The notes under the pieces: model-generated
The model's database searches: none
Told to the model about the DNA's origin: nothing
Seen by the model: only the letters and a program-made list of their open reading frames with translations
Position numbers and translations under genes: made by a program
Shown here: piece after piece, positions 43,533-52,251 of the stretch
How the letters are laid out: each line of letters begins with the position of its first letter
How positions within the stretch are numbered: position 1 is the stretch's first letter
Source of the DNA: JBGVSA01 sp049840475
Lineage (GTDB): Bacteria > Pseudomonadota > Gammaproteobacteria > Burkholderiales > Rhodocyclaceae
Direction of reading: 5' to 3'
NCBI GenBank assembly: GCA_049840475.1
Contig: JASGKX010000001.1
Coordinates: forward strand, 744,001-808,000
Length of the DNA stretch: 64,000 nt

Positions 43533-44429
43533 TCAGGCACGGGCCTCTCCAGCGCGGCGGGCCATGGCTTCCTCAGCCAGTTCGTTGATCCAGATTTCCA
43601 GCTCGGCGAAGCTGGGTTTGATGTTCAGTTGCACCAGGCGACGGCCGGCGTCGATGGCGAGCAGCGGCGGCTTGCCGGCCACGTGCGTCACGAGCACGAC
43701 CTTGACGCATTCGAGCGCGGAAAGCTCTTGCTTGACGACCTGCTTCATCATGTTCGAGATCGGATCGAGCAGGCCGTAGCAGAAGAAGATGCCGATGAAA
43801 GTGCCGACCATGGCGGCGGCCACGCGCTCGGCGATCTCGGCCGAATTGGCGCCCTCGCCCACCGTGTTCATCGCCATCACGATACCCAGCACGGCGGCAA
43901 GAATGCCGAAGCCGGGCATGGCTTCGGCGATCTTGTGCAGCGACTTGGAGGGCTGCTCCAGTTCAACGTGGATGGTTTCGAGTTCCTGGTCGAGCACGCC
44001 TTCCAGCTCATGCGCGTTGATCTTGCCCATCGCCATCAGGCGGAAGTTGTCGACGATGAAGTTGAGCAGCTTCGGCTCGGCCAGGATCAGCGGATAGTTG
44101 CGGAACAGCGGGCTCTCGTGCGGCTCCTCGACGTGGGCATCGAGCGCCTTGAGACCGCCTGCTGCCGTCTGCAACAGTTCGTACATCACCAGCAGCAACT
44201 GGCGCTGGAACTCCTGCCCATGACGGCGCACCACCACGATGTGCTTGAGTTGCAGCCACATCTCCGCCAGCACGTGGCGGGGGTTGCCCAGCACCACCGC
44301 GCCCAACCCGGCGCCACCGATGATGAGCAGTTCGACCGGCTGCCAGATCACGTGCATGGCGCCCCCCGACAGGAGGAAGCCGCCGAACACGGTGGCCAGT
44401 ACCACTGCGATGCCGATGATTTGTTGCAT
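43533..44429 (-). CDS. motA: Flagellar motor stator protein MotA (LafT-like)
   Basis: A 298-residue stator subunit with four membrane helices: IIGIAVVLATVFGGFLLSGG first, then HVIWQPVELLIIGGAGLGAV, and two C-terminal ones (MPGFGILAAVLGIVMAMNTV; MVGTFIGIFFCYGLLDPISN). The large cytoplasmic loop between helices 2 and 3 contacts FliG. It is of the long enterobacterial/lateral type, which is usually proton-driven. It is in the fliA-motA-motB order of the laf system. Confidence 0.94.
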   Translation of the reverse strand: MQQIIGIAVVLATVFGGFLLSGGAMHVIWQPVELLIIGGAGLGAVVLGNPRHVLAEMWLQLKHIVVVRRHGQEFQRQLLLVMYELLQTAAGGLKALDAHVEEPHESPLFRNYPLILAEPKLLNFIVDNFRLMAMGKINAHELEGVLDQELETIHVELEQPSKSLHKIAEAMPGFGILAAVLGIVMAMNTVGEGANSAEIAERVAAAMVGTFIGIFFCYGLLDPISNMMKQVVKQELSALECVKVVLVTHVAGKPPLLAIDAGRRLVQLNIKPSFAELEIWINELAEEAMARRAGEARA

Positions 44430-44449
44430 GGGATCGTGTCGCTTTCCGT

Positions 44450-45145
44450 TCAGTGCTTCAGGCTGTCGCGCATCTTGCGCAACGCACCCTTGTTGATCTG
44501 GCAGATACGCGCTTCGGTGAGATCAAGCACCGCGGCGATTTCTTTCAGGCTCAGATCGAATTCGTAATAGAGCTGGACGACGCGTTGTTCGCGTTCATCC
44601 AGTGCCAGCAGCGCCTGCTCGATGCTGCGACGGCGGATCAGTTGCGCCTCCGGCGAGGGCGCGTCCGAGGGCAGGCTGCCCATCTCCTGCATCAGCTCGT
44701 CGAAGCTCGCCAGTTGTTCGGCGTTCTCCGCCATCACATAGGCCTGATAGGCCTCGGGCGTGAGCGCGAGGTGCTGCATCAGTTCGGCCTCGGAAGGTTC
44801 GTGCCCCAGGCGGCGTTCGAGATCGCGCGCGGCGTCGCGCAGGCGATGGCTCTCTTGCCGCACGCTGCGCGGGCGCCAGTCCTGCCGGCGCAATTCGTCG
44901 AGGATCGCGCCGCGCACGCGCAGTGCCGCGTAGGCGCCGAACTTGTCGTCGGGCGTGCCATAGCGGCGCAGGCAATCGAGCAGACCGAGCAGGCCGATCT
45001 GCTCCATGTCCTCGCGGTCGATGGCGCCGCCCGTCTGCGAAGCGAGTTGGCGCACGATGCGCTTGACCAATGGCACGTAGGCCAGCACGTGCTGCTGTTC
45101 GACAGCGGCACTGTGCAGTTCTGCGTAACCACTGTGCATGTCCAT
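44450..45145 (-). CDS. fliA: Flagellar sigma factor 28, FliA (LafS-like)
   Basis: A 231-residue sigma-28. Region 2 is at about residues 25-90 (YVPLVKRIVRQLASQTGGAI, then DKFGAYAALRVRGAILDELR), region 3 in the middle, and region 4 ends LSLKEIAAVLDLTEARICQI. It would read late promoters for flgK, fliD and fliC, where candidate sites are seen. It lies within the fliD-motB operon; the anti-sigma factor gene flgM follows four genes later. Confidence 0.94.
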   Translation of the reverse strand: MDMHSGYAELHSAAVEQQHVLAYVPLVKRIVRQLASQTGGAIDREDMEQIGLLGLLDCLRRYGTPDDKFGAYAALRVRGAILDELRRQDWRPRSVRQESHRLRDAARDLERRLGHEPSEAELMQHLALTPEAYQAYVMAENAEQLASFDELMQEMGSLPSDAPSPEAQLIRRRSIEQALLALDEREQRVVQLYYEFDLSLKEIAAVLDLTEARICQINKGALRKMRDSLKH

Positions 45146-45149
45146 GGCG

Positions 45150-45611
45150 TCACTCGATGATCAGCTTGCCGATCATGGCTTCGGTGAACGGCTTGGTCGT
45201 GCGCTCGGCGGCGTAGCTGGCGGTGAAGGCACGGTTGATGTCCAGCGCGAACTGCTCGACCGTCATCTGCCCCGCTTTGTCCATGGTGTAGCCAGACAGC
45301 GCCTTCACGGCCACGGCGCGCAGCAGCGGCAGATGTTCGCGCGTCATCTTCTCGTTCTTGAGGGCGGTCTTGAAGACAAGGTCGACAGCCAGGTAATGCG
45401 ACATGGGCTCACCTTCCTTGCCGCGCAACATGACGATGACCTTTTCAAGATTGATGTACTTGTACTCGGTGTGGTCCATCTCGACTGGCTTGGCGGTCTT
45501 CGTCTCCGGCGCCTTGGGGCGCAACAACCACCACGCGCCGCCGGCACCCGCGGCCGCCATGGCCAGCCCGATGCACAGCACCAGCACGATCAGTTTCCAG
45601 TGCTGCTTCAT
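45150..45611 (-). CDS. fliL: Flagellar basal body protein FliL
   Basis: A 153-residue inner-membrane protein with one N-terminal helix (LIVLVLCIGLAMAAAGAGGA) and a periplasmic domain ending MIGKLIIE. FliL surrounds or stabilises the stator. Its stop lies 4 bases before fliA and its start overlaps fliK by 4 bases. Lateral systems call this LafF. Confidence 0.9.
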   Translation of the reverse strand: MKQHWKLIVLVLCIGLAMAAAGAGGAWWLLRPKAPETKTAKPVEMDHTEYKYINLEKVIVMLRGKEGEPMSHYLAVDLVFKTALKNEKMTREHLPLLRAVAVKALSGYTMDKAGQMTVEQFALDINRAFTASYAAERTTKPFTEAMIGKLIIE

Positions 45612-46642
45612 GCCGAGCGCTCCTCGTCTGGCGACATGCCGAAGGCATGACGCTCGTCGTATTCATCGTCGGCAAACGCGCGCGTCGGGGCCGCATCGTT
45701 ACCTTCGCCCTGCGAGCCGCGCTGGCGTTGGCGACCATCGGCGTCGCCCTGCGTGAGCCGGGCACCGGCGGCATCTGCCACCTGCACGCTGACCTCCCCG
45801 GTGTGGCGTTGCGAAAGATCGTGGCGCAGGCTCTCGCCCACGCCCTGCAATTGGCGCACCACCTCTGAATGCGTGGCGGTCAGGCTCACGCGCAACGCAC
45901 CAGCCTCATGGCGGATTGCAATCTCGATCCGCCCCATCTGCGGCGGGTCGAGTCGGATCACGGCACTGTCGCTCTGACGGCTGCTGGACAGTTGCAGACG
46001 CTCGCCCAAGGCTTGCTGGAGCGGCTGACGCCATTGCGTCGGTTCGCCATTGGGCAAACGCACGGGGGCATCCGGCGCGGCGTTGCTGCCGACATCCGCT
46101 GGCGCCAGCGCGATCAGGGCGTCGCGCACCGGGGCGACCGAAGTGCTCGCCGTGGACTGCGCGTTATCGGTGACGACGGGCTTGACGATCGGTGCGGTGG
46201 GCGTGGCCTTTGTCTGCGGCGCGGCGATAGCGTCTGCCACCGGCGGGGCCGCGTCGGGAAGAGACGCTTCCGTGGCGACCGGTGCGACGGGTACAGCGGG
46301 CGTGGTGGGTGCAGTCGCCACAGGCATGACGGCAACCGGCGGCTGCATCGAGGGAGGGATCGATGGCAACACATCCGCCGGTGCCGGTTCGCGCTCCAGC
46401 GTGGTGGAGTCGTCGTCGCGCTTGTGCGTGTTCACCGGCACGGCCTGCTGCGCGGGCGCAGCGGCTTGTTGCGGCGTAGCATCTTCGGCGACGTTGTCGA
46501 GCACCGCTTCGAGTGCTGCGACGAAAAAATCCGCTGCGTTTGCAGGCAACGCGGTCGTGTCCGTGGCGTTGGCGCCGACCGCGCGCGGCGTGCCGATCAA
46601 TGCGGCACCCGGCGTCGGCAACGAGAGGGTCAGCATGCTCAT
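45608..46642 (-). CDS. fliK: Hook-length control protein FliK (LafE-like)
   Basis: A 344-residue secreted ruler protein with a long Ala/Pro/Val-rich disordered N-terminal part (about 1-220) and the conserved C-terminal domain with SAVIRLDPPQMGRIEIAIRH and ALRVSLTATHSEVVRQLQ that signals FlhB to switch substrate. The start MSMLTL is chosen because it gives a 4-base overlap with fliT; the open frame extends upstream inside fliT. A second FliK-like protein is at 61497-62477. Confidence 0.9.
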   Translation of the reverse strand: MSMLTLSLPTPGAALIGTPRAVGANATDTTALPANAADFFVAALEAVLDNVAEDATPQQAAAPAQQAVPVNTHKRDDDSTTLEREPAPADVLPSIPPSMQPPVAVMPVATAPTTPAVPVAPVATEASLPDAAPPVADAIAAPQTKATPTAPIVKPVVTDNAQSTASTSVAPVRDALIALAPADVGSNAAPDAPVRLPNGEPTQWRQPLQQALGERLQLSSSRQSDSAVIRLDPPQMGRIEIAIRHEAGALRVSLTATHSEVVRQLQGVGESLRHDLSQRHTGEVSVQVADAAGARLTQGDADGRQRQRGSQGEGNDAAPTRAFADDEYDERHAFGMSPDEERSA

Positions 46643-46953
46643 GCGTGCCGCTCCATGTCGTTTTCGTCTTCCATGGCGTAGGCGAGCCAGCCGTCCTTGT
46701 GGGCGCGCAGGCTGACCATGCGTGCGTCGAGATCGGCGGCTTCGCGCTCGCATTGTTCGAGCACGATGCGATGCGTCTCGCGCAGCGTGGCAAGCGCCTT
46801 GGCTTCGCCCGGCGTCCACGCACCCTTCTCCGCCATGCGTGGCAACGCGGTGGCGATCTCGCGATCCACGCGCGCCACACCGTCCCAGTCGCGCTCGACG
46901 GCGGCCTGGCCTAGCTGATAAGCAAGGTTCAACACCAAAGAGCTTCTAGCCAT
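46639..46953 (-). CDS. fliT: FliT-like flagellar chaperone (LafD-like)
   Basis: A 104-residue all-helical protein (for example LNLAYQLGQAAVERDWDGVA and REAADLDARMVSLRAHKDGW). Sequence alone is weak, but size, fold and position between fliS and fliK match fliT/lafD, the FliD chaperone. It overlaps fliS by 8 bases and fliK by 4. Confidence 0.75.
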   Translation of the reverse strand: MARSSLVLNLAYQLGQAAVERDWDGVARVDREIATALPRMAEKGAWTPGEAKALATLRETHRIVLEQCEREAADLDARMVSLRAHKDGWLAYAMEDENDMERHA

Positions 46954-47332
46954 GGCGCGCCTGCATTCCCTGCCAGCCTTCGCGCAGGGTGGTGAGCAGC
47001 CCGATCACTTCGTCGATGCGCGTGACGTCGAGCTGCACGCCCGCCTGATACAGGCGTTCCGCACAGTAGTCGTAGAGGTCGGCCAAATTGGCCACGACGT
47101 CGCCGCCAGCCTCGAAGTCGAGCGCACTCGACAAGCCGTTGAGCATTTCGATGGTGCGGTCCAGGCTCGCCGCTTTCATCTCGTAGCGACGCGCCTCGAT
47201 GTGCGCGCGAGCGCGGGCCAGCTCGTCGAGCAGGCCATCCATGAGGATCAGCACCAACTGCACAGGCGAGGCCTGCGCGGTGCGCGCGCCGAGATCGACT
47301 GCGTGGTAGCTCTGGTAGGCGTCATGGTTCAA
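46946..47332 (-). CDS. fliS: Flagellin chaperone FliS (LafC-like)
   Basis: A 128-residue chaperone. YQSYHAVDLGARTAQASPVQ and LVLILMDGLLDELARARAHI at the N terminus and the central EMLNGLSSALDFEAGG are typical of FliS, which prevents premature flagellin polymerisation. It lies 26 bp after fliD. Confidence 0.94.
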   Translation of the reverse strand: MNHDAYQSYHAVDLGARTAQASPVQLVLILMDGLLDELARARAHIEARRYEMKAASLDRTIEMLNGLSSALDFEAGGDVVANLADLYDYCAERLYQAGVQLDVTRIDEVIGLLTTLREGWQGMQARHG

Positions 47333-47358
47333 AGCGGGCCTCTCGTTCGTACGGATGA

Positions 47359-48717
47359 TCAGCTCGTACTGATCGAATCAAAAATGCTGGTGGTCTGGCT
47401 CATCTGCTGCTGCAATGTCTGCAACTGCGTGAACTGCGCCAGGTAGCGCGTGTAGGCAGCGTTGAAGCGGTCGTCCAGTCGCGTCTGGCGGCTGGTGATG
47501 GATGTCTGCTGCTTGGCGAGCGTCTCTTGCCGGCGCTTGATCTGACCGCTGCTGGTGTCGGTCCACAGATCGGCGTAGGAATCGAGCGCACCGAGCAGGC
47601 CGCTGCGATTGGCGGTGCTGGTGCTACCGAAGATCTTGCTCAGCCCATCGGGGTTGGCGGCCACCGCCTTGGCGAGCTTGGTGCTGTCGAGCGACAGGCT
47701 GCCGTCGCGCGACACGCTCACGCCGTAGTCGAGCAGGTGCACGCCGCCGAAGTCCTGGCGCAGCAACGCACTCAATTTGTTGCGCATGGCGCGCACGCCG
47801 GAATCCGACGCGAAAGCCGCGGCCGACACGCTGTTGCTGGCGTCGCCGGTGCTGGTCAGGTCGTCGAGCGCTTTTTCCAGCGTGTTGTAGGCGTCAACAA
47901 AAGCCTGCACGTTGCTGGCCGTGCCGCTGTCGTCGCTGGCGATCGACAACGTAACGGGCGAATCGCCCGTGCTTTGCGCACGCGTGAAGTTCACCGTCAC
48001 GCCGGGAATGGCGGTCAGCGCGTTGCTGGCCTGCTGGATGCGCGTGCCGGTGCCCTGGTCGCCCAGCCACACCACGGCGTCCTTGGCGGCGGTGAGCGTC
48101 TTGGGAGCGGACAGCGCGTCCTTCAGGCTGCCATCGGGCAAGCCACTGACATCCAGCGAGATGGTCCCGGCTTCGCCCGTGCTGGTCGAAGACAGCACGA
48201 GCTGGGTCTTGTCGCCGACCGTCATGACCATCGCCGTGACCTTGCCCTTGTTGTCCGACGACTGATTGATGGCGCGTGCGATCTCGGCCTGAGAAATGGT
48301 GCCGTCGCCGTCGGCATCGGCCGCGACGAGGTTCAGATTGATGGTGGAACCGTCATTGAGCTTGACGGCGATCGGACCGCCCATCGAGACCGGCACGGCG
48401 GGCAGGTCTTCAAACGCCACTTGATGCGCGGTGGCGACCTGTTCGACGAAAAAGCTGTAGTTGCCCGGCGTGGCGGTCGCGCTGGCGGTGGCCGTGCCAA
48501 CGCTGCTGCTGAGCGTGGCCGAATACTGCGTCAGGCCCTTCTTGGCCGACAGCGAAGACAGCGCCGAGGTAAAGGTCGACAGCGCCGACTGCAACTTGGT
48601 CAGCGCGGTGGACGTGGCCTGCGCGGCCTTGGATTGGGCGGTGAGCAGGTCCTGTGCGGACTGCGTGTACGCCGTCGCCAGCGACGACGCCATCGTGGCG
48701 GGATCGAAATCAGCCAT
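47359..48717 (-). CDS. fliD: Filament-capping protein FliD (HAP2, LafB-like)
   Basis: A 452-residue cap protein with N-terminal and C-terminal coiled coils (LTAQSKAAQATSTALTKLQS; LAQFTQLQTLQQQMSQTTSI) enclosing variable domains, including an EF-hand-like DADGDGTISQAEI near residue 135, which could bind calcium. It is the first gene of the operon fliD-S-T-K-L-fliA-motA-motB-flgM-flgN-glucosaminidase and has a sigma-28-like promoter just upstream. Confidence 0.94.
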   Translation of the reverse strand: MADFDPATMASSLATAYTQSAQDLLTAQSKAAQATSTALTKLQSALSTFTSALSSLSAKKGLTQYSATLSSSVGTATASATATPGNYSFFVEQVATAHQVAFEDLPAVPVSMGGPIAVKLNDGSTINLNLVAADADGDGTISQAEIARAINQSSDNKGKVTAMVMTVGDKTQLVLSSTSTGEAGTISLDVSGLPDGSLKDALSAPKTLTAAKDAVVWLGDQGTGTRIQQASNALTAIPGVTVNFTRAQSTGDSPVTLSIASDDSGTASNVQAFVDAYNTLEKALDDLTSTGDASNSVSAAAFASDSGVRAMRNKLSALLRQDFGGVHLLDYGVSVSRDGSLSLDSTKLAKAVAANPDGLSKIFGSTSTANRSGLLGALDSYADLWTDTSSGQIKRRQETLAKQQTSITSRQTRLDDRFNAAYTRYLAQFTQLQTLQQQMSQTTSIFDSISTS

Positions 48718-48762
48718 TGCGGACTCCTGGGGTGGATACGGGAATTTCGGGAATGCCCGTGT

Positions 48763-48792
48763 ACAGGGCGACCGGATTGCCCGTGGCCTGAA
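48763..48792 (-). promoter_or_regulatory. Sigma-28-like promoter for the fliD-motB operon
   Basis: Minus-strand TTCAGGCC, 12 bases, GTCGCCCTGT. The last ten bases are identical to those in the fliC promoter candidate at the same spacing, in otherwise unrelated sequence. It ends 46 bp before the fliD ATG in the short fliJ-fliD gap. Confidence 0.65.
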
Positions 48793-48801
48793 GCGGCGCG
48801 T

Positions 48802-49248
48802 TCATGCCTGCCCCCGTAGCCATGCCTGGGTGGCCAGATCGTCCTGGCGCTTTTGTTCCTGCTGCGACACTTCGCGCGCCAGATCGGCCTCCTTGCGCGC
48901 CAGCACCTGCCCCAGTGCTTCGTGCTTGCGGACCGCTTGCGTGAGCGCCTGACGGGCCTGCTGGACTTCGGCTTCCTGCACGGCCAGTTGCTCGCGCTGC
49001 GCGTCGGCCATGCGCATCACGGCCTGCTTGTACTCGCCGCAGTTGAGCGATAGCGCCGACAGATGCGCGACCTTGGGCGCGCCGCTGGCGCCCGCGCTCT
49101 GGTAGAGGCCTTCAAGGCGCGTGAGGGTTTTGCGATGGCGCTCCGACAGGTTCTGCACGCGCGCCAGTTCGCCAACGAGACGATCCTTTTCGCGCTCGCG
49201 CAGATCGACGACGGTGCTCAGCGATTGGAACGGGGCGGTCTTGCTCAT
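48802..49248 (-). CDS. fliJ: Flagellar export protein FliJ
   Basis: A 148-residue coiled-coil protein (LVGELARVQNLSERHRKTLT; QAVMRMADAQREQLAVQEAE), the central stalk of the flagellar export ATPase. It overlaps fliI by 4 bases and closes the fliEFGHIJ operon. Confidence 0.9.
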   Translation of the reverse strand: MSKTAPFQSLSTVVDLREREKDRLVGELARVQNLSERHRKTLTRLEGLYQSAGASGAPKVAHLSALSLNCGEYKQAVMRMADAQREQLAVQEAEVQQARQALTQAVRKHEALGQVLARKEADLAREVSQQEQKRQDDLATQAWLRGQA

Positions 49249-50555
49249 GCGGCCAGCGCCTCCAGTTGCGCCACGCTCTGCACCAGCGGCGCGGCTTCAT
49301 GCGTGCCCTGATGCAGGAAGGCTTCGATCTGCGGATATAACGACACGGCGCGATCGGTGGCCGGGTCTGCTCCGGGCACGTAGGCGCCCAGCGGCAACAG
49401 TTCGCGCACCTGCGCGTGGCGCGCGGCCAGCGCCTTGATCTCGCGCGCAGCGGCCTGGTGCGGTTTGCTCGTCACCAGCGGCATGCAGCGGCTGATCGAT
49501 TGCGCAATGTCGATGGCCGGGTAGTGGCCGCGATCGGCCAGTGCGCGCGACAGCACGATGTGCCCGTCGAGAATGGCGCGCGCCGTATCGACCACCGGGT
49601 CCTGCTGGTCGTCGCCTTCGGCCAGCACGGTGTAGATGGCGCTCATGCTGCCCTGTGCGTGCTCGCCATTGCCGGCGCTTTCCACCAGTTGCGGCAGCAC
49701 GCTGAACACCGACGGCGGATAACCGCGCGTGGCAGGCGGCTCGCCCAGCGCCAAAGCGACCTCGCGCCGCGCCATGGCGTAGCGCGTGAGCGAGTTGACC
49801 AGCAACAGCACGTGCTGCCCCTGATCGCGGAAATGCGCGGCGATGGCGTGGCACAACTCTGTCGCGCGCAAGCGCATCAGCGGCGACTCATCCGCCGGCG
49901 CGGTGACGACCACAGCACGGGCGAGACCGGCCGGGCCCAATGACATATCGATGAATTCGCGTACTTCACGGCCGCGCTCGCCGATCAGACCGACCACCAC
50001 CACGTCGGCCACGGTCTGACGCGTGATGAGGCCGAGCAGCACGCTCTTGCCAACGCCGCTGCCGGCCATCAGCCCGACGCGCTGCCCGCGTCCGAGCGTG
50101 AGCAGGCCATTGATGGCGCGCACGCCCACGTCGAGCGTTTCGCGCACCGGTTGCTTGCGCAGCGGATTCACGCGCGGCGGTTGCAGCGACAACGGGTGTT
50201 CGCCGCCCAGACGTTCCAAGCCGTCGAGCGGCTCGCCCAGCCCATTGACGATGCGCCCCAGCCACGACGGGCCGATCATCAGTCCGCCCTGGTCGGGCAC
50301 CGGCAACACGCGGGCGCCAGTCGCCAGCCCGTCGGTGCGCTTGAACGGCATGAGGTATGAGACCTCGTTGCGGAACCCCACCACCTGCGCAGCGATCCAG
50401 TCGCCCTGTGCGGTTTCGATTCGGCAGCGCTGCCCGGTGCGGAAAGCACAGCCGGTGCTTTCCAGCAGCAGACCCGAAGCGCCCACCAGCCGCCCCGTGT
50501 GGGTGGCGACGGGAACCTCGTCGATTTCCAGCCGGCGAAGTGCGGCACCGATCAT
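49245..50555 (-). CDS. fliI: Flagellar export ATPase FliI, altered Walker B
   Basis: A 436-residue F1-like ATPase that energises flagellar export. The Walker A motif GLMAGSGVGKSVLLG and the downstream GEPPATRGYPPSVF are intact. The Walker B segment reads HVLLLVNSLTRYAMA: Asn at residue 254 (AAC, 49794-49796) replaces the Asp found throughout the family. A single base change from GAC would restore it. The hexamer is GTCAAC, so this may be a base-calling error; see findings. The start at 50555 follows GAGG by 7 bases; the longer open frame is inside fliH. Confidence 0.94.
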   Translation of the reverse strand: MIGAALRRLEIDEVPVATHTGRLVGASGLLLESTGCAFRTGQRCRIETAQGDWIAAQVVGFRNEVSYLMPFKRTDGLATGARVLPVPDQGGLMIGPSWLGRIVNGLGEPLDGLERLGGEHPLSLQPPRVNPLRKQPVRETLDVGVRAINGLLTLGRGQRVGLMAGSGVGKSVLLGLITRQTVADVVVVGLIGERGREVREFIDMSLGPAGLARAVVVTAPADESPLMRLRATELCHAIAAHFRDQGQHVLLLVNSLTRYAMARREVALALGEPPATRGYPPSVFSVLPQLVESAGNGEHAQGSMSAIYTVLAEGDDQQDPVVDTARAILDGHIVLSRALADRGHYPAIDIAQSISRCMPLVTSKPHQAAAREIKALAARHAQVRELLPLGAYVPGADPATDRAVSLYPQIEAFLHQGTHEAAPLVQSVAQLEALAA

Positions 50556-51229
50556 GGCGCGGCCTCTTCTTCTGCCAGCAACAGTTGTGCGCTGACCTGT
50601 TCCATGCACGCGGCCAGCCGCTGCCGGCAACCAGCGTCGGCTTCGCGGCCACCCGCCTTGACGCGGCATTCGCCCGCTTCGAGACGCGGATCGGCGATGA
50701 GCGTCCAGCGCTCGGCGCGATCGGGCGCGAGTTCGCGGATGCGCTCGCATTCTTCGGGATTGAGGTACACCTCGACGCCTTCGGGCGCGGGCGGCATGGT
50801 GGCGAGCGTTTCGTCCACCAACGACAGGAGCTGCACCGGTTGCAGTGCGAGTTCGCTACGGATGACCTGCCGCGCGACCTTGGCGACAAGTTCGACCACT
50901 TCCTTGCGCAGCGCCGATTGGTAGTCGCTCTGCAACTGGCGCAGCGCGATCAGCGCGGCGTCCAGCGGAGCGGCGAGCGCATCGAATCGCTCCAGCACTT
51001 CGCGGCGCGCTTCGGCAACGCCTGCGCGACGGCCTTCTTCGCGCCCCTGCGCAGCGCCGGTTTCGCGCCCGGCCTCGATACCGATGTCATAGCCCTCGCG
51101 GTAGCCTCGATCCATGCCGTCCTTGAAGGCGTCGGCCTGCGTGAGCTGCAGGTGCGCCTGTGCTGCGGGCGACAGGCCGGCGGACACTTGCGACAACGGC
51201 GGGAAGCGATGCGGGCGCATGTTTCTCAT
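50552..51229 (-). CDS. fliH: Flagellar export regulator FliH
   Basis: A 225-residue FliI partner. GMDRGYREGYDIGIEAGRET GA and following residues form the FliH glycine-repeat region (G-x3-G), followed by the C-terminal domain RKEVVELVAKVARQVIRSEL. The ATG at 51229 overlaps the fliG stop by 4 bases; an alternative ATG is at 51220. It overlaps fliI by 4 bases. Confidence 0.9.
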   Translation of the reverse strand: MRNMRPHRFPPLSQVSAGLSPAAQAHLQLTQADAFKDGMDRGYREGYDIGIEAGRETGAAQGREEGRRAGVAEARREVLERFDALAAPLDAALIALRQLQSDYQSALRKEVVELVAKVARQVIRSELALQPVQLLSLVDETLATMPPAPEGVEVYLNPEECERIRELAPDRAERWTLIADPRLEAGECRVKAGGREADAGCRQRLAACMEQVSAQLLLAEEEAAP

Positions 51230-52251
51230 TCCACCGTCGCCTCGGCGAAGAGCTGCACTTCGATTTCGCCGGCGTCGGCCAGCTCCTTGACCTGCGCCAT
51301 GATCTCTTCGCGCACTTGTTCCACGCGGCTGCGCGGTACCGGCCCGCCGCGACGCATGAGGTCTTCGAAGCTCTGTGCCTGACGACGCGGCATGGCCTGC
51401 ATGATGGTGTCGCGCACCACGGGCTCGGCCCCCTTGAGCGCGATGGCCCACTGCTCCAGCGGAATCTCGTCGATGAGGCGCGTGATGACCGCTTCGCTCT
51501 GACGCGAGAGGATGAAAAAGTCGTACATGCTGACTTCGATGCGCGACACCACTTCGGCGTCGTGCGCGCGCAGCAGTTCGACCATCTGCTGACGATTGCC
51601 CGGCAGGCGGTTGATGATCTCGGCAGCCTGGCGCACACCTTCGACGCTGGCGCTTTGCAGGCCAAGGCTGTCGAGGCAGCGGCTGACGACTTCGTCGAGT
51701 TCCACCAGCAGGTCGCGGTCGATTTCATTAAGGCGCGCGACGTTGAGCAACACCAGATCACGGCTGTCCGCCGGCAGCGCGTCGATCACTTCACCGGCCA
51801 GCGCTGAAGGCAGGAAGGCGAGGAACACCGCCTGCATGCGCACGTGTTCATGCGCAATGCGTTCGGCCAGCCACTTGGGCGAGGCCCATTGCAGGCGCGC
51901 CATCTTGGGACGGATGGCGTCGCCGTAGATGGTGTTGAGCACACTGTTGGCGATGTCCGCGCCGAGCGCCAGATCGAGCGAGCGCTTGAGGTACGTGCGC
52001 GACGCGCCATGCACGCCGCTCTGCTCGCGGTAGTCGTCAAAGAAGCGTTGCAGCGAGCCCTTGACGGCGTCGACCTTGATGCCGCTCATGCGCGACATCA
52101 CCTGCGTCACGCCCAGCAGTTCTTCGCGCGACAGGCAACGCAGCACGGCGGCGGCGGGCTCTTCGCCCATCGACAGCAGCACGATGGCAGCCTGCTCGAC
52201 CGGACTCAACGTGGCGCCGGGGACGATGGTGTCGGGCAGATTGGTGCTCAT
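51226..52251 (-). CDS. fliG: Flagellar rotor switch protein FliG
   Basis: A 341-residue C-ring protein linking FliF to FliM and contacting MotA. The N-terminal domain starts TLSPVEQAAIVLLSMGEEPA. The middle domain has AFLPSALAGEVIDALPADSR. The C-terminal torque helix region reads ALKGAEPVVRDTIMQAMPRR then EDLMRRGGPV. Compared by eye with E. coli FliG, K264, R281 and D288 are kept, while D289 is Leu and R297 is Gly, so the stator contacts may differ. It overlaps fliF and fliH by 4 bases each. Confidence 0.94.
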   Translation of the reverse strand: MSTNLPDTIVPGATLSPVEQAAIVLLSMGEEPAAAVLRCLSREELLGVTQVMSRMSGIKVDAVKGSLQRFFDDYREQSGVHGASRTYLKRSLDLALGADIANSVLNTIYGDAIRPKMARLQWASPKWLAERIAHEHVRMQAVFLAFLPSALAGEVIDALPADSRDLVLLNVARLNEIDRDLLVELDEVVSRCLDSLGLQSASVEGVRQAAEIINRLPGNRQQMVELLRAHDAEVVSRIEVSMYDFFILSRQSEAVITRLIDEIPLEQWAIALKGAEPVVRDTIMQAMPRRQAQSFEDLMRRGGPVPRSRVEQVREEIMAQVKELADAGEIEVQLFAEATVE

